This document shows positions 26,450 through 35,724 of a DNA stretch of 46,366 bases, one piece after another (position 1 is the stretch's first letter; each line of letters starts with the position of its first letter). The notes below the pieces were generated by a model, which saw nothing but the letters and a program-made list of their open reading frames with translations, was not told the DNA's origin and ran no database searches. The position numbers were made by a program, and so were the translations under genes. Source of the stretch: a virus; the IMG/VR virus record IMGVR_UViG_3300025083_002446, positions 1-46,366 of that record, one strand, 5' to 3'.

Positions 26450-27429
26450 AAGAATCAAAAGTTGTCATAGGTGATTTAGATGTATTCTATATCAGTTATG
26501 ATGAACCAGCAAAAGAAGAACATTGGGCGAACCTAATGATGAAGTTTCCATTTGCTAAAAGAGTAGATGGAGTAAAAGGATTTGACAACGCACACAAAGA
26601 ATGTGCAAGACAAAGTGAAACTGACAGATTTATTACTATCGATGGTGACAACATCGTTGATGAAAAGTTTTTTGATTTAGAGATAAGTTTCACAGAAAAC
26701 ACAGACTTAGCAAACTCTATTATTAGTTGGAGTGCTAAGAACATGATTAATGGATTAGTATACGGTAATGGTGGTATCAAATGTTGGCCAGTAGACTTGG
26801 TGTTAGAAATGAAAACACACGAGAATGCAGAAGATGAAACAAAGAAAGTAGACTTCTGTTGGGATTTGAATTATATTCAAATGAATGACATTCATTCAGA
26901 AGTATACAACGCAGGCTCACCATTTCAGGCATTTCGTGCAGGATATCGTGAAGGTGTTAAGATGTCTTTAGATGAAGGCAAGACTGTGCCTATTGAAGAT
27001 TTTAAAAAGAGAATATGGCCAAAAAACTACGAAAGATTAGTAACATGGTGTAATGTTGGTGCTGATGTAGAGAACGGCATTTGGGCTTGCTTCGGCGCAA
27101 GACTAGGATGCTATGATATTAATTTTGTAGAAGATTACTTATTGGAAAACATTTCATCGTTTGATTGGTTCAAATCTTATTTTGAAGAAGAAATTCTTCC
27201 TACTGTTGCTGGTGGCGAAGAGAAATGTTCTAAAACTGGAGTAGAATGGGACTACGATAAACTATATGATGAGTGTTTACGTATCGGTGACATTCTTACT
27301 GAAAAGATGGGAATGGAAATCGCAGACCCAACACCAGAATTAGGTAGGTTCTTTAAGAGAGTTTACACAAATCCACCTAGAGTTAATAATCCAACTGCAA
27401 CAGAAAAGCAAACTGGTTGGGATAGATAA
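26446..27429 (+). CDS. GT-A-like glycosyltransferase 3 (DGDN type)
   Basis: The preferred start is ATG 26446, giving 327 residues; an in-frame GTG 12 nt upstream lacks a ribosome site. The N-terminal part has FYISYDEP, then a GVKGFDNAHKECARQSE segment and TDRFITIDGDNIV, with Asp66-Gly-Asp68 as the likely metal-binding D-x-D. This order (sugar-nucleotide strand, G-x-x-x-AH, DGDN) is seen in glycosyltransferase-like proteins of marine phages. The C-terminal third carries Trp- and Glu-rich helices and ends in a Pro/Asn-rich tail. Its stop overlaps the next ATG by one base (TAATG). It is more distant from glycosyltransferases 1 and 2 than they are from each other. Confidence 0.6.
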   Translation: MKESKVVIGDLDVFYISYDEPAKEEHWANLMMKFPFAKRVDGVKGFDNAHKECARQSETDRFITIDGDNIVDEKFFDLEISFTENTDLANSIISWSAKNMINGLVYGNGGIKCWPVDLVLEMKTHENAEDETKKVDFCWDLNYIQMNDIHSEVYNAGSPFQAFRAGYREGVKMSLDEGKTVPIEDFKKRIWPKNYERLVTWCNVGADVENGIWACFGARLGCYDINFVEDYLLENISSFDWFKSYFEEEILPTVAGGEEKCSKTGVEWDYDKLYDECLRIGDILTEKMGMEIADPTPELGRFFKRVYTNPPRVNNPTATEKQTGWDR

Positions 27430-29003
27430 TGTCAAATTATGACGATGATGCAGTTGTCACTCGGGACAATTTAAATGCATTGTCGCCGTCTATGTGCATG
27501 GCGAAATGGCTTCAAGTAAGTCTACACTTGCCGCAAGGAAGAACGCATAGTTGTTATCATCCGCCAACACATGCGATTCCATTAGATGAACTAAAAGCGA
27601 ATCCAAACGCATTACATAATACACAGTTCAAATTACAAGAACGAAAACAAATGAAAGAGGGCACTCGTCCTGAAGGATGTCAGTACTGTTGGAATGTAGA
27701 AGATGCTCCGAATCCACCAGAGGGTGGTAGATTAAGCGATAGACACTATCGCTCAAGTGAGTGGTGGGTAAAAGATGCATGGGATGAAGTTGTAAACAAT
27801 CCTTGGGACCACGACATTACTCCACGATATGTCGAAGTCAATTTTAATCAAGCATGTAACTTTAAATGTAGTTATTGCTCACCCCACTTGTCTACTGCAT
27901 GGGAAGATGATGTAAAAGAACATGGTGGATTTCGTTTCTCAAACGGAACAGGACATAATGACATAGACTATCTACGTAAAACTGGACTTATGCCTCTTGA
28001 AGTTGCACGTAAAGATAATCCATATGTAGAAGCATTTTGGAAATGGTTTCCTAATGTGTACCAAGATTTGAAAGTTTTTCGTATGACTGGCGGTGAGCCA
28101 CTGATGGACAACAATACATTCAAAGTGTTAGATTATGTAAACGAGAATCCAAACGCAACGCTAGATTTAAGTATAACTTCTAATATGTGCCCACCACAAG
28201 ATGCATTGTTTGAGAAGTTCTTAGACAAGTTAAAAGCAATAGAAGAAGTTCGTGTATGGGAAGACACAGAAAAGTTTAATCCAGACAGTGGTAATAACTG
28301 GTACGTTGCACCAGCATGTAAACATTTTAGTTTATACGTAAGTGTAGATGGAGTAGGCAAACAAGCAGAATACATGCGTGACGGTCTTGATTTTGAGAAA
28401 ATGTATCAAAACTGTAGACGAGTTCTAAGTGAAACTGCTGGTACTGAAATATCATTCATCAATACATTTAACTTGTTAAGTATTCCTAATCTACGTGGAT
28501 TCTTACAAATGATATTAGACCTGCGTGAAGAATTCGGTTACGAAAACCAAGAAGATACAGTTATTCAACCACCAGATAGAAAAGGATTTAAACATCCAAA
28601 ATTTGTTCGAAAGAAAAGACAACGAATTTGGTTTGATACTCCATATCTAAGATATCCAGATTGGATGACTTTACAATTAGCAGATGAAGATATGTTAGAC
28701 ACTATACAAGAGAACATCGATTTTATGAAAGAGAATGTTTTAGAGAATGATTTATATGGTCGCAAGTATACAGGCTTTAAGAATTATGAGGTATTAAAAT
28801 TAGAAAGAGATTTAGCATGGGCTAAAGAAGGACTAAATATGAGTGAAGAAGAATTAAGCACCAACTTAATTCGCTTCTATGAATATTTTACACAGTATGA
28901 TAAACGTAGAAACTTAAATTTCTTAGCCACATTTCCAGAGATGACTGATTTCTGGAATGAAGCAAAAGAAGAATATCAGGAGCAACATGGACGAAACATT
29001 TAA
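27429..29003 (+). CDS. N-terminal-twitch radical SAM protein 1
   Basis: The radical SAM core is shown by C-x3-C-x2-C at Cys143, Cys147 and Cys150 (ACNFKCSYC), followed by the SAM-binding FRMTGGEP. The N-terminus (about residues 20-95) carries four further cysteines: Cys23 in MCMAKW, Cys42 in SCYHPP, and Cys84 and Cys87 in CQYCW. They are well placed for one auxiliary Fe-S cluster in a twitch/SPASM-like domain at the N-terminus, the opposite of the usual arrangement. The C-terminus ends with QYDKRRNLNFLATFPEM, shared with radical SAM proteins 2 and 3. Such enzymes cleave SAM to a 5'-deoxyadenosyl radical. The substrate is unknown. It is the first of five related genes, and the next start lies inside its 3' end. 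Confidence 0.88.
   Translation: MSNYDDDAVVTRDNLNALSPSMCMAKWLQVSLHLPQGRTHSCYHPPTHAIPLDELKANPNALHNTQFKLQERKQMKEGTRPEGCQYCWNVEDAPNPPEGGRLSDRHYRSSEWWVKDAWDEVVNNPWDHDITPRYVEVNFNQACNFKCSYCSPHLSTAWEDDVKEHGGFRFSNGTGHNDIDYLRKTGLMPLEVARKDNPYVEAFWKWFPNVYQDLKVFRMTGGEPLMDNNTFKVLDYVNENPNATLDLSITSNMCPPQDALFEKFLDKLKAIEEVRVWEDTEKFNPDSGNNWYVAPACKHFSLYVSVDGVGKQAEYMRDGLDFEKMYQNCRRVLSETAGTEISFINTFNLLSIPNLRGFLQMILDLREEFGYENQEDTVIQPPDRKGFKHPKFVRKKRQRIWFDTPYLRYPDWMTLQLADEDMLDTIQENIDFMKENVLENDLYGRKYTGFKNYEVLKLERDLAWAKEGLNMSEEELSTNLIRFYEYFTQYDKRRNLNFLATFPEMTDFWNEAKEEYQEQHGRNI
28978..28982 (+). promoter_or_regulatory. Ribosome binding site AGGAG deciding the start at 28987
   Basis: AGGAG lies 4 nt before ATG 28987. 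The longer reading frame starting at ATG 28957 has no purine-rich site upstream and adds residues with no counterpart in the sister proteins. Confidence 0.6.
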
Positions 29004-30423
29004 AGAATATAAAAAGCGAGTCATTGACCCGATTAGTCCTTCGTTCTGTGCGGCGAAATGGCACAATGCAACTATCTGGTTAGGTCACGGACAGACTACT
29101 AGTTGTCATCAGCCACCAATGCATGATATTCCATTAGAAGAAGTAAAACATAATCATACTGCGATTCACAACACTAAGCACAAAAAAGCAATGCGTAAGT
29201 TAATGCTTAACGGTGAACGCCCGGCCGAGTGTGCAGTTTGTTGGAAAATGGAAGATTCTGGCAAGGATGTAGTATCAGTGCGAGTACAAAAAACGCAAAT
29301 GTCAGAAGAGAAAGACATAGCAAAAATACCAACTCAGGCTTGGGACAATGACTCAGCATTACATACATTAGAAATATCATTTGACAGAGCCTGTAATTTT
29401 AAATGTTCATATTGTAATCCTGCCTTCTCAACTGCATGGGTAAAAGATATTAATGACAACGGACCATATAAGAATATTCAGTCAGATACTAGAGGACACT
29501 TTGTTGGTACCGCACCATGGGCAGAAAAAGTAGCAAAAGATGATAAAGACAATCCATATATACAAGCATTTTGGAAGTGGTGGGAAGAGCCAGGCGGTCT
29601 AGTAGATACCCTATATGAAATACGAGTGACGGGCGGAGAACCTATTATGCATCCCGGAGTGTGGAAATTATTTGATTGGTTTAAAAATAATCCCACTAAA
29701 GGCCGTGATATGATATTTTCAATCAATAGTAACTTAGTTCCAGAGAAAGAAAAAACATTTGATAAGTTATTAGAAATTACACAATATGTTCCTAATTTTA
29801 AAATATATACTAGTTGTGAAGCAGTCGGAAAACAGGCAGATTATATTCGTGATGGAATGAAGTATGATACATGGTTGAGCAATATCTCTAGGTTATTAGA
29901 TAATCCTAAAGTTCGTGAATTTCATGTTATGATGACTATAAATTCTTTGTGTTTAGATGGAATAACAGACTTTATGGATGATATGTTAGCACTACGTAAG
30001 ATATACGGAGAACGTGCGCCTGTAATGTCATTGAATAGGTTGGACTTTCCAACATTTCAAAGTCCAGATATTTTGCCTGAGTATATGTTAACTCATTACC
30101 ATGACAAATTAGAAACATGGTATGAAAAGAATAAACATTTACTAATAGATGTAGAACATCTTCATGTTGGAAACTTATTGCATCACTTAACACGATGCAA
30201 GACACGATATCACAATCCTGAAGAACTAAAAAAACAATATAACGATTTTAAAACATTCTATACACAATATGACAAACGCAGAGGATTCGATTTCAGGTCA
30301 ACATTCGACCCTATGATGGTAGAGTGGTTTGATTCACTTGAAATACAACAGTCAACAGTGGCAGAAATAGGACCAGACCCTGCTACTATTGAAAAATATA
30401 ATGAGGACAACAAACATGGGTAG
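28987..30423 (+). CDS. N-terminal-twitch radical SAM protein 2
   Basis: With the start at 28987 the protein has 478 residues. The auxiliary-cluster cysteines are Cys21 (FCAAKW), Cys40 (TTSCHQPP), Cys82 and Cys85 (CAVCW). The radical SAM triad is Cys136, Cys140 and Cys143 (ACNFKCSYC), followed by IRVTGGEP. The N-terminal EYKKRVIDPIS and C-terminal TQYDKRRGFDFRSTF are nearly the same in protein 3, and the two genes are similar even at DNA level around the cysteine motif, so they are a fairly recent tandem duplication. The gene overlaps the end of protein 1 by 17 nt and the start of protein 3 by 8 nt. Substrate unknown; its neighbours suggest a carbohydrate or peptide modification. Confidence 0.88.
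   Translation: MDETFKEYKKRVIDPISPSFCAAKWHNATIWLGHGQTTSCHQPPMHDIPLEEVKHNHTAIHNTKHKKAMRKLMLNGERPAECAVCWKMEDSGKDVVSVRVQKTQMSEEKDIAKIPTQAWDNDSALHTLEISFDRACNFKCSYCNPAFSTAWVKDINDNGPYKNIQSDTRGHFVGTAPWAEKVAKDDKDNPYIQAFWKWWEEPGGLVDTLYEIRVTGGEPIMHPGVWKLFDWFKNNPTKGRDMIFSINSNLVPEKEKTFDKLLEITQYVPNFKIYTSCEAVGKQADYIRDGMKYDTWLSNISRLLDNPKVREFHVMMTINSLCLDGITDFMDDMLALRKIYGERAPVMSLNRLDFPTFQSPDILPEYMLTHYHDKLETWYEKNKHLLIDVEHLHVGNLLHHLTRCKTRYHNPEELKKQYNDFKTFYTQYDKRRGFDFRSTFDPMMVEWFDSLEIQQSTVAEIGPDPATIEKYNEDNKHG
30403..30407 (+). promoter_or_regulatory. Ribosome binding site GAGGA deciding the start at 30416
   Basis: GAGGA lies 8 nt before ATG 30416. A longer in-frame start at 30389 adds residues absent from radical SAM protein 2 and has no ribosome site. 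Confidence 0.55.
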
Positions 30424-31906
30424 AAAATACTGGGAGTTTGAAACACTCCACGAATACAAAAAACGAATTATTGACCCAGTTAGTAAGTCATATTGCGCCG
30501 CCAAGTGGTACAATGCTACTATCTGGTTAGGACATGGACAAACTACAAGTTGTCATCACCCACCAGGACATCCTATTCCGGTAGAATTATTAGACGACAA
30601 TCCATCAGCAATTCATAATACGCCACATAAGAAGAAAATGCGTAAGATGATGCAAGAGGGCGAACGTCCAGCAGAGTGTGAATACTGTTGGAAAGTTGAA
30701 GACATGGGCAAAGATAATATATCTGACCGTGTGTTTAAGACTGAAATCTATAAAGATGAAGATATTCAGAAATCAGTTGATTTGCCATGGGAAGAAAATG
30801 TTAATCTAAAGACACTTGAAATATCTTTTGATAGAGCGTGTAATTTTAAATGTTCATATTGTAATCCCGCATTCAGTACTGCCTGGGCAAAAGATATCAA
30901 TACGTATGGTCCATATCAGAATATTCAATCTGACGCAGTAGGACATTTTATTAATTCAGCCCCTTGGGTTGGCGCTATTGCTCCAGAAGATAATCCATAC
31001 ATTAAAGCATTTTGGAGATGGTGGGAAAGTGACCTTGCAGATAGTTTAGAAGAGATACGCATAACGGGTGGTGAACCTATTATGCATCCTGGTACTTGGA
31101 AATTATTTGATTGGTTTAAAAATAATCCAGGTCGAGGAAAAGATATGAGATTTGCCATCAATTCAAATATGTGTCCTGAAACTCCAAAGGTGTTGAACAA
31201 ACTGATTGAACAATCATGGCATGTGCCTAATCTTGAAATTTATACGAGCATGGAATCTACAGGCAAACAAGCAGAATATATTAGAGACGGACTTAATTAC
31301 GATGAATGGATGTCAAATATTCATCGTGTATTGAACGAAGCGAATATAACGAAACTGCATATGATGATGACTATAAACTCCTTGTGCCTAGATTCCATTG
31401 TTGAATTTTTAGATGAAATGTTAGACCTACGAGAACAATATGGACAACGAGCCCCAACGCTATCGCTGAATATTCTACGATTTCCTTCATTTCAGAGTAA
31501 TGCAATATTACCAGATGATATCAAAACTATTTACAAAGATAAGTTAGAGGCATGGTATAAGTCTGAACGCCCACAAAAAATGTTACACGATGGTGAGATG
31601 GCTAGTGTACAACGATTAATTGACTATCTTGATATCATTAAGACTCCTCATAGAAACACGGCAGATAAAGCAAAACTATATAATGATTTTAAGGCATTCT
31701 TTGCACAATACGATATTCGTAGAGGTAAAAGTTTCACAGAGACATTTCCAGGGCCGTTAGCAGACTGGTTCAATTCATTGTCTAGTGAAATTCCTACAGC
31801 AGAGAAAATATTAAGTAAAGAATTACAGTTAGAGGTATCTGATACTGCGATAGACCCGAAGACAACTGAAACTTATATTGACCAGACTGATGATGTATTG
31901 AAGTAG
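30416..31906 (+). CDS. N-terminal-twitch radical SAM protein 3
   Basis: The 496-residue protein is the close sister of radical SAM protein 2. Auxiliary cysteines are Cys27 (YCAAKW), Cys46 (TTSCHHPP), Cys88 and Cys91 (CEYCW). The radical SAM triad is Cys142, Cys146 and Cys149 (ACNFKCSYC), and the SAM-binding motif is IRITGGEP. It has a C-terminal extension of about 35 residues, rich in Asp, Glu and Thr, beyond QYDIRRGKSFTETF. Retention of every cluster ligand in both duplicates argues that both are active, perhaps on related substrates. The next gene follows after an 11-nt gap with a weak ribosome site. Confidence 0.88.
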   Translation: MGRKYWEFETLHEYKKRIIDPVSKSYCAAKWYNATIWLGHGQTTSCHHPPGHPIPVELLDDNPSAIHNTPHKKKMRKMMQEGERPAECEYCWKVEDMGKDNISDRVFKTEIYKDEDIQKSVDLPWEENVNLKTLEISFDRACNFKCSYCNPAFSTAWAKDINTYGPYQNIQSDAVGHFINSAPWVGAIAPEDNPYIKAFWRWWESDLADSLEEIRITGGEPIMHPGTWKLFDWFKNNPGRGKDMRFAINSNMCPETPKVLNKLIEQSWHVPNLEIYTSMESTGKQAEYIRDGLNYDEWMSNIHRVLNEANITKLHMMMTINSLCLDSIVEFLDEMLDLREQYGQRAPTLSLNILRFPSFQSNAILPDDIKTIYKDKLEAWYKSERPQKMLHDGEMASVQRLIDYLDIIKTPHRNTADKAKLYNDFKAFFAQYDIRRGKSFTETFPGPLADWFNSLSSEIPTAEKILSKELQLEVSDTAIDPKTTETYIDQTDDVLK

Positions 31907-31917
31907 TACGCTAGAAA

Positions 31918-33159
31918 ATGATAGACACAACTAAAATTATAGAAATTAAAACTGATGAAGACTATGCTAATTATTTGCTACGAGAGAATCAAGAAGCATA
32001 TAATAATAATATTGTCTTAATAGCAGATTTACGTCCTGATAAGAATATTATAATGTGTTCCTTAGATTTTGGCTTCGGAAGAAATAATGTGTCAATGTTA
32101 TCTGATTTTATAAAAGACCGATTTGATAACAACCATGGTCTACCAGATAAGATTTATATTACGTTCACGACTGAACCATATTTAAAGATGGGTCAAGAGA
32201 GAGTTCTTTCTAATGTTATAGAAACGGGATTTTATGTAGAAATTAATCCAGATGACGACCCAACTCCAAATGAAGATATTGAATGTGTATTTATTAATGG
32301 CGACCTTGGTGTTGAATCTAACGTTAAAAGATATTGTGGCGAAATTCCTGTTACAATCGGAAATGTAAAATTTTACGGATTCCCTTTTGGACTGCTATCA
32401 AGAACAAGAAAAAGACTAATATATGCACAAGATAGTAATAAAATAACAAATTACTACATGTGCCAATTTTACAGAGACATTCCAACTGGACATTTTTTAA
32501 AACATTTTGTATGTCTAAACGGAGTTCCAAATTTGATTAGGATAAAACTTCTAACTTGGTTACATGAAACAAATATTATTGAGAAGTGCCATTGGAGTTG
32601 GTTAAAACGCCACCCAGAAGGAACTGTTTTGTCAGACAACTGGAATAATATGATTTCAAAGACAGATGGTATTAACACTGCAATATTTGATTTTGAGCAA
32701 ACAAAAGAACTCGATATGTCATTAGAAGATTTAGAAATAGGACTAAATCAAGATAGAATAAGCCATTCTTATTATTTAAATAATAGTCTAATTGATATTG
32801 GAGTTGAAACTGTTCCGGAAAAATATCAGTTTTTTACTGAAAAAACATGGAAACCATATCTTGTTGGAAAAGTATCATTATTTTTTAACTGTCAAAGTTA
32901 TTATGCTATATTAAAAAATCTTGGATTCGAATTGTATGATGAAATATTTGATTATTCTTTCGACACAATAATAGATATAGATGAGAGACTGAGTGCATAT
33001 TTTAATGAAATAAAAAGAATAAGTGAAATCCCTCTCGAAGAGTTACAAACGAAGATATTAGGTATCGAAGATAAAATTTTAAGAAATAGAAACCATGCAT
33101 GGAATTGCGACATAACAACAATTTCACCTTTTAAGGAATATCCCACATTACTGCCATGA
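31918..33159 (+). CDS. Putative glycosyltransferase-like protein with C-terminal TEK motif
   Basis: The 413-residue protein is mostly unrecognised, but its C-terminal third has FFTEKTWKPYLVGKVSLFF (about residues 304-322), then LKNLGFELYDE and a YSFDTIIDIDERL segment. The pattern TEK-x-x-KP-x-x-x-G, hydrophobic strand, L-x-x-x-GF, acidic, D-x-R recurs in the genes at 35724 and 41499 of this window. It resembles the donor-binding C-terminal part of fucosyltransferase-like (GT-B) enzymes found in marine phages. The N-terminal half alternates beta strands and helices without a D-x-D motif. It sits between radical SAM genes 3 and 4, and its stop overlaps the next start by 4 nt. Function as a glycosyltransferase is a moderate inference. 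Confidence 0.45.
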   Translation: MIDTTKIIEIKTDEDYANYLLRENQEAYNNNIVLIADLRPDKNIIMCSLDFGFGRNNVSMLSDFIKDRFDNNHGLPDKIYITFTTEPYLKMGQERVLSNVIETGFYVEINPDDDPTPNEDIECVFINGDLGVESNVKRYCGEIPVTIGNVKFYGFPFGLLSRTRKRLIYAQDSNKITNYYMCQFYRDIPTGHFLKHFVCLNGVPNLIRIKLLTWLHETNIIEKCHWSWLKRHPEGTVLSDNWNNMISKTDGINTAIFDFEQTKELDMSLEDLEIGLNQDRISHSYYLNNSLIDIGVETVPEKYQFFTEKTWKPYLVGKVSLFFNCQSYYAILKNLGFELYDEIFDYSFDTIIDIDERLSAYFNEIKRISEIPLEELQTKILGIEDKILRNRNHAWNCDITTISPFKEYPTLLP

Positions 33160-34544
33160 AAAAAATAGTACCAATTTGGAATAGAGACGGCAGTTGTGCT
33201 GAAGAAAGTGAGAACAAGACTTTCTGTATGGCTCCGTGGTCGCACACTTACATATCTCCACAAGGTGAGAGAAGAATGTGTTGCGCCAGTAGAGAAGAAC
33301 ACTCATTTCAAAAACAGTATATTGATGCTACTAACGATGAGAAGTATGGCGAGATAAAAGAATCTAAAACATTAGCAGACGATTTTAATCCTGTTAGTTT
33401 AGAAGAACATTGGAACTCACCGTATATGAAAGACATTCGTAAGAAACTTATGGCAGGTGAACGTATATCACAATGTGATGTGTGTAACGATGACATCTTA
33501 AGTATATCATCATATCGTAAATGGTTCACAGGTGTTCTGTTTAGAGATAAGATACAAGAAGCGTTTGACAACACAGATGATGACGGACACACAACAATGC
33601 CTACTATTTCGTTTGACTATAGATATTCAAATCTATGTAACTTCAAATGTCGTATGTGTGGTGAACAGTTATCATCATCTTGGGAAGCAGAAAAGAAAAT
33701 CAATAACATGTGGAGTATAGAACAACAACCATTCATGCAGAAAGATGTTAAGAAGAAGATGACTACGTTTCAGACTGAAGTTGTTGAACCAGAATTTAGA
33801 GAAGCAATATCAAAAGGCATAGTTGAAGAAATATATTGGGTCGGTGGCGAACCGTTGATGTATGATATACATTGGTGGGCATTAGAAGAAATGGTCAATA
33901 ATGGTTCAGCAAAGAACTGCCATTTAAGATATAATTCTAATCTATCACGCACAGAATTCAAAGGTAAAAAACTTTTTGACTATCTGCCTCAGTTCAAAGA
34001 TTGGTTGATGTGTGCGAGTATCGATGGCACAGGTGACATTGTAGAATTTATTCGTAAGGGCATTGTATGGGAAGAATGGTTAGAAAACTTCAAAGAAGGT
34101 TTGGCCGCACCGGGCGGTAAAGACAAGATGTTGTTTGACTTAACGATTACTGGTCCAGGTATGTTTAGTATCAAAGACTTGTTTGATTTGAGTTTAGAAC
34201 TTGACGTGAGAATAGAAACAAAGATTATGTTTGCGTTTCATCCAGATATTATATTCTCACCCTTTGCATGGCCGAAACACATTCTTGCTAGAAAGATTGA
34301 CGAGTTACTTGAGTATATTGAGCCTCGAGCAACACAAAAACAATCAACACTAGTTAATACACTACGTGAGATGAGAAATAGACCCTCATTTGAAGAAGAA
34401 TATCCAGAACAATTTGTTCAAGGCAAGAAGAATGGCAAAGGATTCCAAGATAGACTAGATGAAATTCGAGATGAAAAAATTACAATCGCTGACATATACA
34501 AAGCAGACGATGAACTATATGAATGGTGGATGAACGATGAGTAG
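33156..34544 (+). CDS. N-terminal-twitch radical SAM protein 4
   Basis: The 462-residue protein has the same order of motifs as the other four but is clearly diverged. N-terminal cysteines are Cys24 (FCMAPW), Cys42 and Cys43 (MCC), and Cys107 and Cys110 (CDVC). The radical SAM triad is Cys161, Cys165 and Cys168 (CNFKCRMC), followed by YWVGGEP. FCMAPW with a CC pair after QGERRM is typical of SPASM/twitch-like cluster domains. The middle part reads DWLMCASIDGTG, the usual strand after the GGEP motif. It has no C-terminal QYD-x-RR motif, unlike proteins 1-3. Coupled to its neighbours by overlaps of 4 and 8 nt. Substrate unknown. Confidence 0.87.
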   Translation: MKKIVPIWNRDGSCAEESENKTFCMAPWSHTYISPQGERRMCCASREEHSFQKQYIDATNDEKYGEIKESKTLADDFNPVSLEEHWNSPYMKDIRKKLMAGERISQCDVCNDDILSISSYRKWFTGVLFRDKIQEAFDNTDDDGHTTMPTISFDYRYSNLCNFKCRMCGEQLSSSWEAEKKINNMWSIEQQPFMQKDVKKKMTTFQTEVVEPEFREAISKGIVEEIYWVGGEPLMYDIHWWALEEMVNNGSAKNCHLRYNSNLSRTEFKGKKLFDYLPQFKDWLMCASIDGTGDIVEFIRKGIVWEEWLENFKEGLAAPGGKDKMLFDLTITGPGMFSIKDLFDLSLELDVRIETKIMFAFHPDIIFSPFAWPKHILARKIDELLEYIEPRATQKQSTLVNTLREMRNRPSFEEEYPEQFVQGKKNGKGFQDRLDEIRDEKITIADIYKADDELYEWWMNDE

Positions 34545-35724
34545 TACTTTCTGTCCATTATTATTTCAACATCTTGCTACACATCCGCATGGCGGAGTAA
34601 CGCATTGTTGTGTTGCTGACCATCGTAATGCGTTGAGTAGTTCACGTGATGGTGATAGATTTTATAATCTAAATCGGGACACGGTACACGACACAATGAA
34701 TAGTGAGAGTTACAAGAAAGCAAGACTAGAAGTATTAGATGGTGAAAAACCAAAAGCCTGTTTACGTTGTTATGAAGAAGAAGATAAGGGCATGAACTCA
34801 AAACGCATAGAAGAAATTAGAAATTACCCAGAATACACTATAGACGTTGCGAGAGAGTCTACAGATAGCACAGGTTATATGAAAGATGTACAATTAGAAT
34901 TTGTAGAACTACGATTGGGCAATACTTGTAACGTTGCTTGTCGTACTTGTAATCCTGCTTCTAGTAGTAAATGGAGAAATGATTATGACGCATTACAGAA
35001 AGCAACTACATTTCAGTTGACAGATTATAACACGATGGAAGGTTTTAGATGGCCAGAACGAGAAGGTTTCTGGGAAGACTTGTTACAACATTGTGACCGG
35101 GTGAAGACATTTTATATTAATGGTGGCGAACCAATGTTAATTAAAGAACACTTTGCATTCTTAGAACGACTTGTTGAATTAGGCAAAACTGATATCAAGT
35201 TGTGGTATAATATTAATATGACATTGATGAATGAGAAAGTTATAGACTTGTGGCGCAAGTTTGACCATGTAAAAATAAGTTGTAGTATAGATGACTTAGG
35301 AATACGAAACGAGTATATCAGACATCCAACGAACTGGGACACTGTAATGAAAAACTTTTTAAGATTAAAAGAAGAAGATTTTGAAATCGATATTACTCAG
35401 ACTGTTTCGTTTATGAACTATTCAACTCTTGGAGATTTTTATAATTTCTTCTACAAAGAACATGGTACTTATGTATATCATAACATGGTATATGACCCTA
35501 TTATATTATCTCCGGCTGTGTTGCCCAAAAAGATGAGAGATGACATTCACAAGACATTTGAAAACGTATTCGAGGATTGGAGATTTGAGCAACTACTAAG
35601 TATGTTCAGTAATGAAACAAATGAAAAAAACTGGAATGACGCAATAGAATATACGAACAAATTAGATAATATACGAAATCAAGACATCGGCGATTATTTG
35701 CCAGAATTTAAGGAGATTATGTAA
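34537..35724 (+). CDS. N-terminal-twitch radical SAM protein 5
   Basis: At 395 residues this is the shortest of the five. Auxiliary cysteines are Cys6 (TFCPLLF), Cys24 and Cys25 (HCC), and Cys75 and Cys78 (CLRC). The radical SAM triad is Cys131, Cys135 and Cys138 (CNVACRTC), followed by FYINGGEP. The segment KISCSIDDLGIRNEYIRH after it is typical of SPASM-type radical SAM enzymes acting on peptides or sugars. It begins inside the end of protein 4, and its stop overlaps the next ATG by one base after AAGGAGATTATGTA. It is as distant from protein 4 as from proteins 1-3, so the array holds at least three sub-lineages. Confidence 0.87.
   Translation: MSSTFCPLLFQHLATHPHGGVTHCCVADHRNALSSSRDGDRFYNLNRDTVHDTMNSESYKKARLEVLDGEKPKACLRCYEEEDKGMNSKRIEEIRNYPEYTIDVARESTDSTGYMKDVQLEFVELRLGNTCNVACRTCNPASSSKWRNDYDALQKATTFQLTDYNTMEGFRWPEREGFWEDLLQHCDRVKTFYINGGEPMLIKEHFAFLERLVELGKTDIKLWYNINMTLMNEKVIDLWRKFDHVKISCSIDDLGIRNEYIRHPTNWDTVMKNFLRLKEEDFEIDITQTVSFMNYSTLGDFYNFFYKEHGTYVYHNMVYDPIILSPAVLPKKMRDDIHKTFENVFEDWRFEQLLSMFSNETNEKNWNDAIEYTNKLDNIRNQDIGDYLPEFKEIM

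Noticed and set aside
28957-28986. Longer start for radical SAM protein 2 at ATG 28957
   Set aside because: It has no ribosome site, overlaps far into the previous gene and adds residues without a match in protein 3; ATG 28987 follows AGGAG.
30389-30415. Longer start for radical SAM protein 3 at ATG 30389
   Set aside because: No ribosome site lies before it; ATG 30416 follows GAGGA and fits the usual short overlap.
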